Assembly (NCBI GenBank): GCA_023416965.1
Contig: JAEZGJ010000286.1
Span: forward strand, 1-27,322
Direction of reading: 5' to 3'
Source of the DNA: Pseudomonadota bacterium
GTDB lineage: Bacteria; Pseudomonadota; Alphaproteobacteria; Rhizobiales; Phreatobacteraceae
DNA length: 27,322 nucleotides
A model generated the notes under the pieces. That model saw only the letters and a program-made list of their open reading frames with translations. It searched no databases and was not told where the DNA came from. The translations under genes and the position numbers were made by a program. Below, piece after piece: positions 7,399 to 15,680 of the stretch (position 1 is the first letter of the stretch; every line of letters begins with the position of its first letter).

Positions 7399-7845
7399 AT
7401 GGCCGAACTCATGCTGGGCAAGACCGTCGGCATTCCCGCCTCTCCAGAGGTGGCGGAGCTCGACCGCGTGCCCAACCCGCACCCTGACACCAACTATGTG
7501 GCGCGCTTCGTCGCGCCCGAATTCACCTCGCTCTGCCCGGTGACGGGCCAGCCGGACTTCGCCCATCTCGTCATCGACTATGTCCCGGGCGAGTGGCTGG
7601 TGGAGTCGAAGTCGCTGAAGCTCTACCTCACCTCCTTCCGCAACCACGGCGCCTTCCACGAGGACTGCACCGTGGCCATCGGCAAGCGCCTGCGCGACCT
7701 GCTTGGGCCGCGCTGGCTGCGCATCGGCGGCTACTGGTATCCCCGGGGGGGCATTCCCATCGACGTGTTCTGGCAGACGGGGGCGCCGCCGGAAGGCGTC
7801 TGGATTCCCGACCAGGGCGTGGCGCCCTATCGCGGCCGGGGCTGA
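7399..7845 (+). CDS. queF: NADPH-dependent 7-cyano-7-deazaguanine reductase (QueF)
   Basis: QueF reduces the nitrile preQ0 to the amine preQ1 with two NADPH, a late step before queuosine is placed in tRNA. The 148-residue length is that of the short, single-domain (type I) QueF. The nucleophile C46 is in EFTSLCPVTGQPDFA, with the general acid D53. The QueF motif ESKSLKLYLTSFRN starts at residue 69. The substrate-binding pair H87-E88 is in FHEDC. The start at 7399 is supported by AAGGA about eight bases upstream. No other queuosine gene is nearby and I see no recognisable preQ1 riboswitch in the 184-base gap to eno. Confidence 0.97.
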   Translation: MAELMLGKTVGIPASPEVAELDRVPNPHPDTNYVARFVAPEFTSLCPVTGQPDFAHLVIDYVPGEWLVESKSLKLYLTSFRNHGAFHEDCTVAIGKRLRDLLGPRWLRIGGYWYPRGGIPIDVFWQTGAPPEGVWIPDQGVAPYRGRG

Positions 7846-7968
7846 GCGCCGGGCGCCGGCGTGCCCTCACAGCGACACCTCACGCTAGGGAATTGACTTT
7901 TCAGCACGAATTGCGCCGCGCCGGCCGCTCGCCGCCGGCGGATCGATGGACGCCCCCCTGCCGAATCA

Positions 7969-7985
7969 GCGAAAGCTGCTTTCGC
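7969..7985 (+). promoter_or_regulatory. Hairpin directly before the SPOR-like gene start
   Basis: GCGAAAG-CTG-CTTTCGC is a perfect 7-bp stem with a 3-base loop, ending one base before the ATG at 7987. It fills the place where a Shine-Dalgarno sequence would be, and none is seen. It could limit translation, or the true start may lie elsewhere. Confidence 0.3.
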
Positions 7986-7986
7986 G

Positions 7987-8859
7987 ATGCTGAAGGCGAA
8001 ACGCGACCAGGATGCCCCCGACCTTCCGGCGAGGCTCGACGGGCTGACCGACGAGCCGCCGCCGCGCAGCCTCGCGCGGCTGATGACCTGGGCCGGCATC
8101 GCGCTCTTCGCCGTCGGCGCCGCCGTTCTCGCCGCGCGAAGCGAGGCCGGAAGCCAGCGGTTTGCGCGGCTCTGGGCTCCCGCCGCTCCCGTTCAGCAGC
8201 AGGCGCGCGCGGAGGCGCCCCGCTCTACCGCATCCGACCCCCTTCTTGTTTACGAGACCCGCCGTCTCGCCGACCAGATCCGCGTCCTCGCCGCCGACCG
8301 CGAGGCGCTGATGGAGCGCCTGGCGACCGTTGAACGCACGGTTGGCGATGTCACCGCCTCCATTCCGCGCAGTGATCCTCAGATCGCGCCGCAGCCGAAT
8401 GTGCGGGTGATCGCTCCCGCACCGCCGCCCGCCGCCGCGACCACCCCGCCGCCGGCAGGCCCTGTTCCGGCTGGCACCCCGCCCTCGGCACCAAGCGCCG
8501 CTCCGGTGCCGGTTCCCTCCCCCGTCGCGGCTCCCGCGCCGGCCGCTGCCTCTTCGACCCCCGAGGCGAACGACTCCACCGCCATCCGCACCGAATTCGG
8601 CGTCGACCTGGCGGGCGATCCGTCCATCGACGGCCTGCGCAGCCGCTGGCAGCAATTGCGTGCACAGCATGGCCCGGTGCTCGAGGGCCTGAGGCCGGTG
8701 GTCGCCATCCAGGAGGGCGGCGGCGGCCTCGAACTGAGGCTGGTGGCGGGCCCCCTGTCCAATGCCAATGCGGCGGCGCGGCTCTGCGCGACGCTCACCC
8801 TCGCAGGGGTCAATTGCAAACCGACCGTTTTCGACGGACAAAGGCTGGCGCTGCGCTGA
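7987..8859 (+). CDS. Membrane-anchored SPOR-like protein
   Basis: This 290-residue protein has a cytoplasmic N-terminus of about 31 residues and a single membrane helix at about 32-50 (MTWAGIALFAVGAAVLAA). A predicted coiled coil follows (about 86-124, LVYETRRLADQIRVLAADREALMERL-type sequence). Residues about 130-195 are an Ala/Pro-rich linker. The C-terminal part (about 237-290) has the look of a SPOR fold: LELRLVAGPLSNANAAARLC and LTLAGVNCKPTVF, the paired strand-helix pattern with the Gly-Pro turn. SPOR domains bind denuded peptidoglycan at division sites, so a cell-envelope role is likely, but the match is by pattern only. No good ribosome binding site is seen. Confidence 0.75.
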   Translation: MLKAKRDQDAPDLPARLDGLTDEPPPRSLARLMTWAGIALFAVGAAVLAARSEAGSQRFARLWAPAAPVQQQARAEAPRSTASDPLLVYETRRLADQIRVLAADREALMERLATVERTVGDVTASIPRSDPQIAPQPNVRVIAPAPPPAAATTPPPAGPVPAGTPPSAPSAAPVPVPSPVAAPAPAAASSTPEANDSTAIRTEFGVDLAGDPSIDGLRSRWQQLRAQHGPVLEGLRPVVAIQEGGGGLELRLVAGPLSNANAAARLCATLTLAGVNCKPTVFDGQRLALR

Positions 8860-8959
8860 GAGGCGCGGGCGACCGCCCCCACTGGTGGTCCGTGGCATCG
8901 ACAACCGAAGAGCGGACAGCGGCCGGGCCGTCCAAGTTCGCCGTCAGGGAGGAATCCGC

Positions 8960-10615
8960 ATGGCAGCCAGGCCCTTCGCTTGGGAGAAGTCCTATCCGGC
9001 CGGCGTCCGCTGGGACGCGCCGATCAAGATCACGACCCTCGGACGGCTGGTGGACGAGGCGACCACCGCCTTCGCCGATCGGCCCGCCTTCGAATTCCGC
9101 GACCGGCTGATCAGCTATCGCGAGCTCGGCGAGCGGGTCCGCCAGTTCGGCGCGGCGCTGCTGCGCGCGGGGCTCGGCCGCGCCGATACGGTGGCACTCT
9201 ACCTGCCAAACATGCCGACCCATCCGATCAGCTTCTTCGGCGCGGCCAAGGCAGGCATCCGGCTGGTCCATCTCTCGCCGCTCGATGCCGAGCGCGTCCT
9301 CGCCTACAAGCTGAAGGATGCCGGCGCGCGCACGCTGGTCACCTCGAACATCGCACCGCTCTTCGGCATGGCGCTGAAGCTGCACGAACAGGGTCTGGTC
9401 GATCGCCTGATCGTGGCGGAGGACGCCGCCTTCGGCGAGTCCGGCCTGCCGACCCTGCCGATCCCGGACAGGCCGGGCATCGTGACCTTCGCCGACTTCG
9501 TCGCCGGTGCCGAACCGCCGGCCGCCTGGCCGGAGGTGGACCCGGAGGACGTGGCGCTGCTGCAATATCCCGGCGGCACGACGGGGATGCCCAAGGGGGC
9601 CATGCTCAGCCACAAGAACATCACAGCGGCGGTCTCCATCTACGACGCCTGGCAGCCCGCCCTGCCCTCGGGCGATCCGGCCGAGGACAAGATCATCCTG
9701 GTCCTGCCGCTGTTCCACATCTACGCCCTGACCAGCGTCATGCTGCGGCAGATCACCCGCGGCTCCTGCATGCTGCTGCGCATGCGCTTCGACCCGGACC
9801 AGACCTTCGACGATTTCGAGAAGCGGCGGGCGACCATCTTCCCCGGTGTGCCGACCATGTGGATCGCGCTGGTCAACCATCCCCGCTTCGCGACCGCCGA
9901 CCTCTCCTCGCTGATCTATGCCGCATCGGGCGGCGCGCCGCTGCCGGTGGAGATCGCGCGCCGCTTCGAGCAGCGTGCCGGCTTCCGGCTGACCGGCGGC
10001 TGGGGCATGACGGAAACCTCGCCGTCCGGCACCAACGTGCCGAACTACGGGGTGCCGAAGCCTGGCACGATCGGCCTGCCGCTGCCGGGCCTGGAGATGG
10101 ACATCTGCGCCCTTGACGATCCGCACCGGGTGCTGCCGCCGGGTGAGATCGGTGAAATCCGCATCCGCGGTCCGAACGTCACCACCGGCTACTGGAACAA
10201 GCCGGAAGAGACCAAGGCCTCCTATGCCGACGGCTGGTTCCTCACGGGCGACATCGGCTACATGGACGAGGACGGGTTCTTCTTCATCGTCGACCGCAAG
10301 AAGGACATGATCATCTCGGGCGGCTTCAACGTCTATCCGCAGATGATCGAGCAGGCGATCTACGAGCACCCTGCTGTCGCCGAGGTCATCGTGCTCGGTG
10401 TCCCCGATTCCTACCGTGGCGAGGCCGCCAAGGCCTTCGTGACGCTGCGGGCGGACGCCAGGCCCTTCACGCTCGAGGAGCTCCAGGCCTTCCTGAAGGA
10501 CAAGGTCGGGCGCCACGAGATGCCGCAGGCGCTGGAGTTCCGCGACTCCCTGCCGAAGACCACGGTCGGCAAGCTGTCGCGCGCCGAACTGCGCAACGAG
10601 ATCAGGGCGGGTTGA
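8960..10615 (+). CDS. Acyl-CoA ligase of the AMP-forming family, PimA-like
   Basis: This 551-residue enzyme of the adenylate-forming (ANL) family makes acyl-CoA from a carboxylic acid, ATP and CoA via an acyl-adenylate. The phosphate-binding loop is YPGGTTGMPKGAML (203-216), with Pro204 where Ser or Thr is usual. Other motifs are GWGMTETSP (347-355), DGWFLTGDIGYMDEDG (424-439), DRKKDMIISGGFNVYP (445-460) and the C-terminal catalytic Lys538 in TTVGKLSR. The N-terminus WEKSYPAGVRWDAPI recalls rhizobial PimA (dicarboxylate/pimeloyl-CoA ligase) and long-chain fatty-acid CoA ligases. The exact substrate is not proven. AGGGAGGA gives a strong ribosome binding site at 8960. The next gene is a transporter, but 85 bases with a hairpin lie between. 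Confidence 0.88.
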   Translation: MAARPFAWEKSYPAGVRWDAPIKITTLGRLVDEATTAFADRPAFEFRDRLISYRELGERVRQFGAALLRAGLGRADTVALYLPNMPTHPISFFGAAKAGIRLVHLSPLDAERVLAYKLKDAGARTLVTSNIAPLFGMALKLHEQGLVDRLIVAEDAAFGESGLPTLPIPDRPGIVTFADFVAGAEPPAAWPEVDPEDVALLQYPGGTTGMPKGAMLSHKNITAAVSIYDAWQPALPSGDPAEDKIILVLPLFHIYALTSVMLRQITRGSCMLLRMRFDPDQTFDDFEKRRATIFPGVPTMWIALVNHPRFATADLSSLIYAASGGAPLPVEIARRFEQRAGFRLTGGWGMTETSPSGTNVPNYGVPKPGTIGLPLPGLEMDICALDDPHRVLPPGEIGEIRIRGPNVTTGYWNKPEETKASYADGWFLTGDIGYMDEDGFFFIVDRKKDMIISGGFNVYPQMIEQAIYEHPAVAEVIVLGVPDSYRGEAAKAFVTLRADARPFTLEELQAFLKDKVGRHEMPQALEFRDSLPKTTVGKLSRAELRNEIRAG

Positions 10616-10666
10616 CGGCCGACTGCCCGGCTTGCCCCGGGCGCACCTTCCGTGCTGACAGTGACG

Positions 10667-10692
10667 GGCGGAGCGGCGGGCTCCGCCGGAGC
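10667..10692 (+). promoter_or_regulatory. Mutually exclusive hairpins over the RBS of a DMT transporter gene
   Basis: GGCGGAGC-GGCGG-GCTCCGCC (10667-10687) is a perfect 8-bp stem with a 5-base loop. GCTCC-GCC-GGAGC (10680-10692) is a second stem that uses the same GCTCC and would bury GGAG, the likely Shine-Dalgarno sequence of the gene starting at 10701. The first stem leaves GGAG free. This could be a translational switch, or a chance result of high GC content. Confidence 0.35.
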
Positions 10693-10700
10693 ATAGAGCC

Positions 10701-11678
10701 ATGGCGACACCGAGCGAGGCAAGACGCGCCACTCTGCTGCTCCTCGTCATGCCGCTGTTCTTCTCGTCCAACCTGGTGATCGCCCGCGCCATGGGCGATG
10801 CCGTTCCGCCCTTCACCCTCGCCCTGCTGCGATGGGGCGTGGCGGTGCTCATCCTGCTGCCCTTCACGATCGACGGCCTCAGGCAGAGCGCGGCGCTGCT
10901 GGCGGTGCACTGGCGGCGAATCGCCCTGCTCGGGTTCCTCGGCATGTGGATCTGCGGCGCAGGCGTCTACTGGGCGCTGGGCCTGACCACGGCCACCAAC
11001 GGCACGCTCATCTATACGACCTCGCCCATCCTCGTGCTGCTGATCGAGCGGCTCGCCTACGGCAAGGCCCTGCCCTGGATCCGGCTCGCGGGCGTGCTGG
11101 TCGCCATGACCGGTGTCGCGGTGATCGTGCTCAAGGGCGACCCGTCCGCCCTCGCCCGGCTCGACCTCAATCTCGGCGATCTCGGGATCGCCGCTGCGGC
11201 GCTGGCCTGGGCCATCTATTCGCTGGTCCTGCGCAACGACGGACTGGCGCGGCTGCCCACCATGCCGCTCTTCACTGCCATCGCCATTGCCGGCGTCGCG
11301 ACCCTGGCGCCGTTCTCGGCGGCGGAACTCGCGATGGACGGCGGCTCGCCGCGCACCGCATGGGACTGGGCGGGGGTTCTCGGCCTCGCCCTGTTCTCGG
11401 CGGTGGGCGCCTTCTCGCTCTACCAGTACGGTGTGAAGATCGTCGGCCCCCAGGTGACCTCCTGCTTCCTCTATCTCCTGCCTGTCTACGGGGTCGGCAT
11501 GTCGGTCCTGTTCCTGGGCGAGGCGCTCCACCCGCACCACCTCCTCGGCATGGCCCTCGTGCTGGGCGGCCTCGTCGCGGCCACAGTGCCGCAGGATCTG
11601 GTGACGGTCGCGCGCGGGGCGTTGAAACGCAAATTTGCCGTGCCTGGCAGCGGTTCTCCCCCCTCCTCAACGCCGTAA
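10701..11678 (+). CDS. DMT-superfamily transporter (EamA family)
   Basis: This 325-residue inner-membrane protein has about ten helices in two EamA repeats. The first repeat runs from LLLLVMPLFFSSNLVIARAMG through FTLALLRWGVAVLILLPFT and the helix-4 region GLTTATNGTLIYTTSPILVLLIERL. The second runs from LGDLGIAAAALAWAIYSLVLR to the C-terminal helix with LFLGEALHPHHLLGMALVLGG, the typical GE-x-L-x-x-x-x-x-G pattern. Family members export small metabolites; the substrate is unknown. It is not closely similar to the DMT protein at 4031-4990. Hairpins at 10667-10692 overlap its ribosome binding site. It ends 82 bases before opgG. Confidence 0.9.
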   Translation: MATPSEARRATLLLLVMPLFFSSNLVIARAMGDAVPPFTLALLRWGVAVLILLPFTIDGLRQSAALLAVHWRRIALLGFLGMWICGAGVYWALGLTTATNGTLIYTTSPILVLLIERLAYGKALPWIRLAGVLVAMTGVAVIVLKGDPSALARLDLNLGDLGIAAAALAWAIYSLVLRNDGLARLPTMPLFTAIAIAGVATLAPFSAAELAMDGGSPRTAWDWAGVLGLALFSAVGAFSLYQYGVKIVGPQVTSCFLYLLPVYGVGMSVLFLGEALHPHHLLGMALVLGGLVAATVPQDLVTVARGALKRKFAVPGSGSPPSSTP

Positions 11679-11760
11679 TTTGGGCTATAAGGCCGGGCAT
11701 TGTTTCGGCTTGCTTCTCTCACGACAACTCTGCCCGGAACACCCGCCGATCACCGACAAC

Positions 11761-13314
11761 ATGCCGAGCCGCCGCGACCTCCTTGCATCCCTCCTGGCCG
11801 CGCCGGCAGCTTTGAAGCTGACCCGATCCGCGATCGCCCAGACGTCGCCGCTCCAGGCGGCGGCCGCCGCCGTGTCGGACGGCCAGCCGATCTCCCGCGA
11901 CGCACTCATCGCCTATGCCCGCGAGGTGTCCCGGGTGCCGCACCAGGCGCCGCGAGCCGACGTGCCGCGGGCGCTGACGCAGCTCAATCTCGACCAGTAT
12001 CGCCAGATCCGCATGAAGCCCGATCTGAGGGTCTGGGCGGGGGAGAATCGCGGCTTCACGCTCGACCTGCTGCCGACCGGCAACGTCTTCACCAATCCGG
12101 TGACGATCCGCACGGTCGACGGCGGGATCATTCGCGACAAACGCTTTGCCGGCGACCAATATGACTTCGGCCAGGTTCCGCCGCTGCCCCCGGACGCGGC
12201 CGTGCCCTATTCCGGCTTTCGCGCCTATACCGCCCTCAACGGCGAGGCACCGACCGACGAGGCGCTGATCTTCCAGGGGGCGAGCCTGTTCCGCTCCCTC
12301 GCCAAGGGCCAGGTCTTCGGCGTGATGGCGCGCGGGCTGACCCTCAATGTGGCCGAGGCGCAGGGCGAGGAATTTCCCGCCTTCCGTCAGTTCTGGATCG
12401 AACGGCCCGGCCCCGGGGCCTCCGGCATCGTCGTCCATGGGCTGCTCGATTCGGACAGCGTCACGGGGCTCTACCGCTTCGCCGTCCGCCCCGGCGACGC
12501 CACGGTTTGCGACGTCGAGGTGACGCTGTTCCCGCGCGTCGACCTGCAGCATGTCGGCATCGCTCCTATGACGGCCAACTACCTCTTCGCGCCCAACGAC
12601 CGGACAGGCGTCGACGACGTGCGCGGCGGCGTCCACGACGCGCAGGGCCTGCAGATCTGGAATGGCAACGGCGAGTGGATCTGGCGGCCGGTGACCAATC
12701 CGGAGACGCTGCAGGTCGCCGCCTTCGTCGACCAGAATCCGCGCGGCTTCGGCCTCCTCCAGCGCGACCGGCGCTTCGAGGCCTTCAACGACCTCGACGC
12801 CCGGTTCGAGCGACGCCCCAGCGTCTGGATCGAGCCCCTCGGCGAGTGGGGCCAGGGCCAGGTGCAGCTCGTCGAGATTCCGGTCAACGACGAGATGAAC
12901 CGCAACATCCTCGCCTACTGGCGCCCGCGCACCCCGCTGGCCCGCGGCGCAGAGCATTTCTTCACCTACCGCATGCACTGGTGCTGGTCGCCGCCGGAGC
13001 GTCCGCCCCTCGCCTATGTCGCCTCCACCCGCACGGGCCGCGCCCAGGGCGGCGGACGCCGGCGGCGATTCCTGGTCGACTTGACCTCGGAGGATTTCGC
13101 CGATCCGGCCAAGGCCGCCGGGCTGAGGGCCAACCTCACCAACCAGCGCGGCCGCATCGGCAATGTCGACGGCCGGCTCGTGCCGGAACTGAGGCTCTAC
13201 CGTGTCGCTTTCGACCTTGACCCGGAGACCGGCAATCAGGTGGAACTCAGGCTCGTGCTCGAGCGCGAGGGACAGGCCCAAAGCGAGACATGGCTCTATC
13301 GATGGACGCCCTGA
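11761..13314 (+). CDS. opgG: Periplasmic glucan biosynthesis protein OpgG/MdoG with Tat-like signal
   Basis: This 517-residue periplasmic protein works with OpgH in making osmoregulated periplasmic glucans. The N-terminus MPSRRDLLASLLAAPAALKL has a twin arginine followed by a hydrophobic stretch, ending near AIAQ; this resembles a Tat signal like that of E. coli OpgD rather than the Sec signal of E. coli OpgG. The body shows family features: GDQYDFG, YSGFRAYTALN, FQGASLFRSLAKGQVFGVMARGLTL, FRQFWIERPGP, MTANYLFAPNDR, HDAQGLQIWNGNGEWIWRP, QRDRRFEAFNDLDARFERRPS and a C-terminal Ig-like part. The start at 11761 lacks a good Shine-Dalgarno sequence. Its last 25 bases overlap the start of opgH, indicating one operon. 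Confidence 0.93.
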   Translation: MPSRRDLLASLLAAPAALKLTRSAIAQTSPLQAAAAAVSDGQPISRDALIAYAREVSRVPHQAPRADVPRALTQLNLDQYRQIRMKPDLRVWAGENRGFTLDLLPTGNVFTNPVTIRTVDGGIIRDKRFAGDQYDFGQVPPLPPDAAVPYSGFRAYTALNGEAPTDEALIFQGASLFRSLAKGQVFGVMARGLTLNVAEAQGEEFPAFRQFWIERPGPGASGIVVHGLLDSDSVTGLYRFAVRPGDATVCDVEVTLFPRVDLQHVGIAPMTANYLFAPNDRTGVDDVRGGVHDAQGLQIWNGNGEWIWRPVTNPETLQVAAFVDQNPRGFGLLQRDRRFEAFNDLDARFERRPSVWIEPLGEWGQGQVQLVEIPVNDEMNRNILAYWRPRTPLARGAEHFFTYRMHWCWSPPERPPLAYVASTRTGRAQGGGRRRRFLVDLTSEDFADPAKAAGLRANLTNQRGRIGNVDGRLVPELRLYRVAFDLDPETGNQVELRLVLEREGQAQSETWLYRWTP

Positions 13315-15488
13315 CAGACCGGCCCTTGGCTGCGCCCGTGCAGCGCGAGCGCACGGCCATGCCGCCGTCGGCGCCCCTTGCCATGCCGGCCCAGTCGCTG
13401 CGGCGGTGGAGTGATGCCGAACGCCGCCCCCTGAAGGCGCCCGGCCTCTGGCGCACGCCGTGGTTCTCCCGCTTCGTCGCCTTCGGCGGCATGGTGGCGA
13501 TCACCGCGGCCGGCGGCTGGCAGATGTACAAGGTGGTCGAGGCCGGCGGCGTGACGCTGCTCGAATGGGCCTTCCTCGTCTTCTTCGTCGTCAACTTCTC
13601 GTGGATCGCGCTCGCCTTCACCACGGGCCTCCTCGGTCTCGCTGACCTCCTGGTCCACGGGCTCAACCGCAAGCCGGTCCTGCCCGGCGCTCTGGGCAAG
13701 CGGACGGCGGTGGTGATGCCGATCTACAACGAGAGCCCGGCGCGGGTCTTCGGCACCGTTCAGGCCATTGCCGAGGACGTGCTCGCCACCGGCCACGGCG
13801 CCTCCTTCGACTTCTTCTTCCTCTCCGACACGACCGACCCCGACATCTGGATCGCCGAGGAGCGCTCCTATCTGGCGCTGCGCGAGAGGCTGCCGAACAT
13901 CGCCGTCTACTACCGGCACCGGCCGAAGAACACGGCGCGCAAGGCCGGCAACATCGCCGATTTCGTCACCCAGTGGGGCGGCAACTACGACCACATGATC
14001 GTGCTCGACGCCGACAGCCTGATGACCGGCGAGACGATCGTGGCGCTGGCCGACGCCATGGAGCAGGACCCGGACGCCGGCATCATCCAGACGCTGCCGC
14101 GGCTCATCAACCGCAACACGCTGATCGCCCGCCTGCAGCAGTTCGCGGCACGGGTCTACGGACCGGTCTGCGCTGCGGGACTTGCCGTCTGGTCGGGCCG
14201 CGACAGCAATTACTGGGGCCACAACGCCATCATCCGCATGGAGGCCTTCGCCTCCTCGGCGGGCCTGCCGGACCTGCCGGGCAAGCCGCCCTTCGGCGGC
14301 CACATCCTCAGCCACGACTTCGTCGAGGCGGGCCTGATCCGCCGGCGCGGCTATGCGGTCTACATGCTGACGCGGCTCGACGGCTCCTATGAGGAGAGCC
14401 CGCCCTCGCTGATGGACCTCGCGATCCGCGACCGGCGCTGGTGTCAGGGAAACCTGCAGCACAGCCGCGTCATCGGCGCCAAGGGGCTGCACTGGGCGAC
14501 GCGCCAGCACCTCGCCACCGGCATCATGAGCTACGTGTCGAGTCCGCTCTGGCTGATCCAGCTGCTCATCGGCCTGTTCCTCGCCCTGCAGGCGGCGTTC
14601 ATCCGCCCGGAATATTTCACCAACCAGTTCACCCTCTTTCCGGCCTGGCCAGTCTTCGATTCCGAACGCGCCTTCAAGCTCTTCCTCATCACCATGGGAA
14701 TCCTGCTGGCGCCCAAGCTGTTCGGCTGGTTCGTGACGCTGGTGAACGGCCCGGCCCGGCGCGGCTGCGGCGGCGCCATCATGCTGACGCTCTCCACGCT
14801 GCTCGAGATCGTCCTCTCGGCGCTGATCGCGCCCGTGATGATGCTCATCCAGGCGAGTTCCGTGTCCTCCATCATTTCCGGCCGCGACACCGGCTGGAAG
14901 ACGCAGCGCCGCGACGACGGCTCCATTCCCTTCCGCGCCATCGTCGAGCGGCACTGGCGGCATACGGCCCTCGGGGTCATCGCCGCCATCGCCGCCTTTT
15001 CCATCTCGCCCTACATCTTCGCCTGGATGTCGCCGACCATCGTCGGCCTGTGGCTGGCGATCCCCACGTCCTGGGCCTCTGCCTCGGCGACGATCGGCTG
15101 GAGCCTGAGGCGCCTGCGCCTGCTCCTCATCCCCGAGGAATATGCCCCTCCGCCCATCGCCGAGCGGGCCTTCCGCCTCGGCAAGGAGTTCGAGGCACTC
15201 GCTCTCGAGGACGGCAAGGCCCTCGACCTCGTGCACGGCGACCCCGCCTTCCGCGACCTGCACCAGCACATCATCCAGGTGCCGCCGCCGCGGGTGCGCG
15301 GCAAGGTCGACACCGACCGGGTCATCGCCGAGGCGAAGCTCACCGACGCCCAGTCGATCGAGGATGCGCGCCAGTGGCTCTCCGGCCGCGAGGCCATGCT
15401 CGTCCTGCACGACCGCGCGCTGATCGCCCTGCTGGCCGCCCTGCCGCATGCCCAGCAGGCCGAGCCGGAGCGGGCGACGCAAAATTAG
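13290..15488 (+). CDS. opgH: Glucan biosynthesis glucosyltransferase OpgH/MdoH
   Basis: This 732-residue inner-membrane family-2 glycosyltransferase uses UDP-glucose to make the linear beta-glucan backbone and pass it to the periplasm. A cytoplasmic tail is followed by two membrane helices (about 62-80 and 91-120). The catalytic domain starts at TAVVMPIYNESPARVFGT. It has LSDTTDPD (178-185), the nucleotide-sugar/metal DAD (240-242), GHNAIIR, the likely base region SHDFVEAG (341-348) and RRWCQGNLQH (382-391), the Q-x-x-RW equivalent. Several further helices lie at about 400-600, and the C-terminus is cytoplasmic. The start is either 13290 or 13302; both overlap opgG. The 6-bp stem at 15488-15505 after the stop is only a weak terminator candidate. 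Confidence 0.95.
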   Translation: MALSMDALTDRPLAAPVQRERTAMPPSAPLAMPAQSLRRWSDAERRPLKAPGLWRTPWFSRFVAFGGMVAITAAGGWQMYKVVEAGGVTLLEWAFLVFFVVNFSWIALAFTTGLLGLADLLVHGLNRKPVLPGALGKRTAVVMPIYNESPARVFGTVQAIAEDVLATGHGASFDFFFLSDTTDPDIWIAEERSYLALRERLPNIAVYYRHRPKNTARKAGNIADFVTQWGGNYDHMIVLDADSLMTGETIVALADAMEQDPDAGIIQTLPRLINRNTLIARLQQFAARVYGPVCAAGLAVWSGRDSNYWGHNAIIRMEAFASSAGLPDLPGKPPFGGHILSHDFVEAGLIRRRGYAVYMLTRLDGSYEESPPSLMDLAIRDRRWCQGNLQHSRVIGAKGLHWATRQHLATGIMSYVSSPLWLIQLLIGLFLALQAAFIRPEYFTNQFTLFPAWPVFDSERAFKLFLITMGILLAPKLFGWFVTLVNGPARRGCGGAIMLTLSTLLEIVLSALIAPVMMLIQASSVSSIISGRDTGWKTQRRDDGSIPFRAIVERHWRHTALGVIAAIAAFSISPYIFAWMSPTIVGLWLAIPTSWASASATIGWSLRRLRLLLIPEEYAPPPIAERAFRLGKEFEALALEDGKALDLVHGDPAFRDLHQHIIQVPPPRVRGKVDTDRVIAEAKLTDAQSIEDARQWLSGREAMLVLHDRALIALLAALPHAQQAEPERATQN

Positions 15489-15599
15489 GCGGCCGACCCG
15501 CCGCCGCGCCTATTCCTGACGCAGTCGGACGTTGCATCGCCAGGCTCGCCGCGCCCGCTTCTCCCGGCGCCGCCTGGGAGGACCGCGGCCCCGGCCTGA

Positions 15600-15615
15600 T
15601 GGCACCCCGCTTGCA
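15600..15615 (+). promoter_or_regulatory. Sigma-54 (RpoN) promoter before nirA
   Basis: TGGCAC at 15600-15605 and TTGCA at 15611-15615 are separated by five bases. This is an exact match to the sigma-54 -24/-12 core TGGCAC-N5-TTGCA, with the GG (15601-15602) and GC (15613-15614) at the required spacing. Transcription would start near 15625-15628, leaving a leader of about 55 bases before nirA at 15681. Sigma-54 promoters need an enhancer-binding activator such as NtrC; I could not find a clear NtrC site upstream. Confidence 0.75.
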
Positions 15616-15680
15616 TGACCCCCGGCAACTCAGATGGCCGCCAATGACGCCGGCTCCCTCGCCTTTCGCACGGGAAACGG

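Noticed and set aside
7846..7986. TTGACT at 7893-7898 as a -35 for the SPOR-like gene
   Set aside because: The sequence at the matching -10 position is GCCGCG, which does not fit.
8810..10945. Minus-strand open frame of 711 codons opposite the acyl-CoA ligase
   Set aside because: The ligase on the plus strand has all its motifs and a strong ribosome binding site; the opposite frame has neither.
11686..11691. TATAAG as a -10 box for opgG
   Set aside because: No acceptable -35 hexamer lies 16-18 bases upstream, so the promoter is not supported.
13296..15482. Minus-strand open frame of 728 codons opposite opgH
   Set aside because: It mirrors opgH almost exactly and has the biased, charge-rich composition of a third-position GC shadow.
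15488..15505. GGCGGC/GCCGCC stem after opgH as a terminator
   Set aside because: The stem is only six base pairs, with a GC-only loop region and no T-tract.
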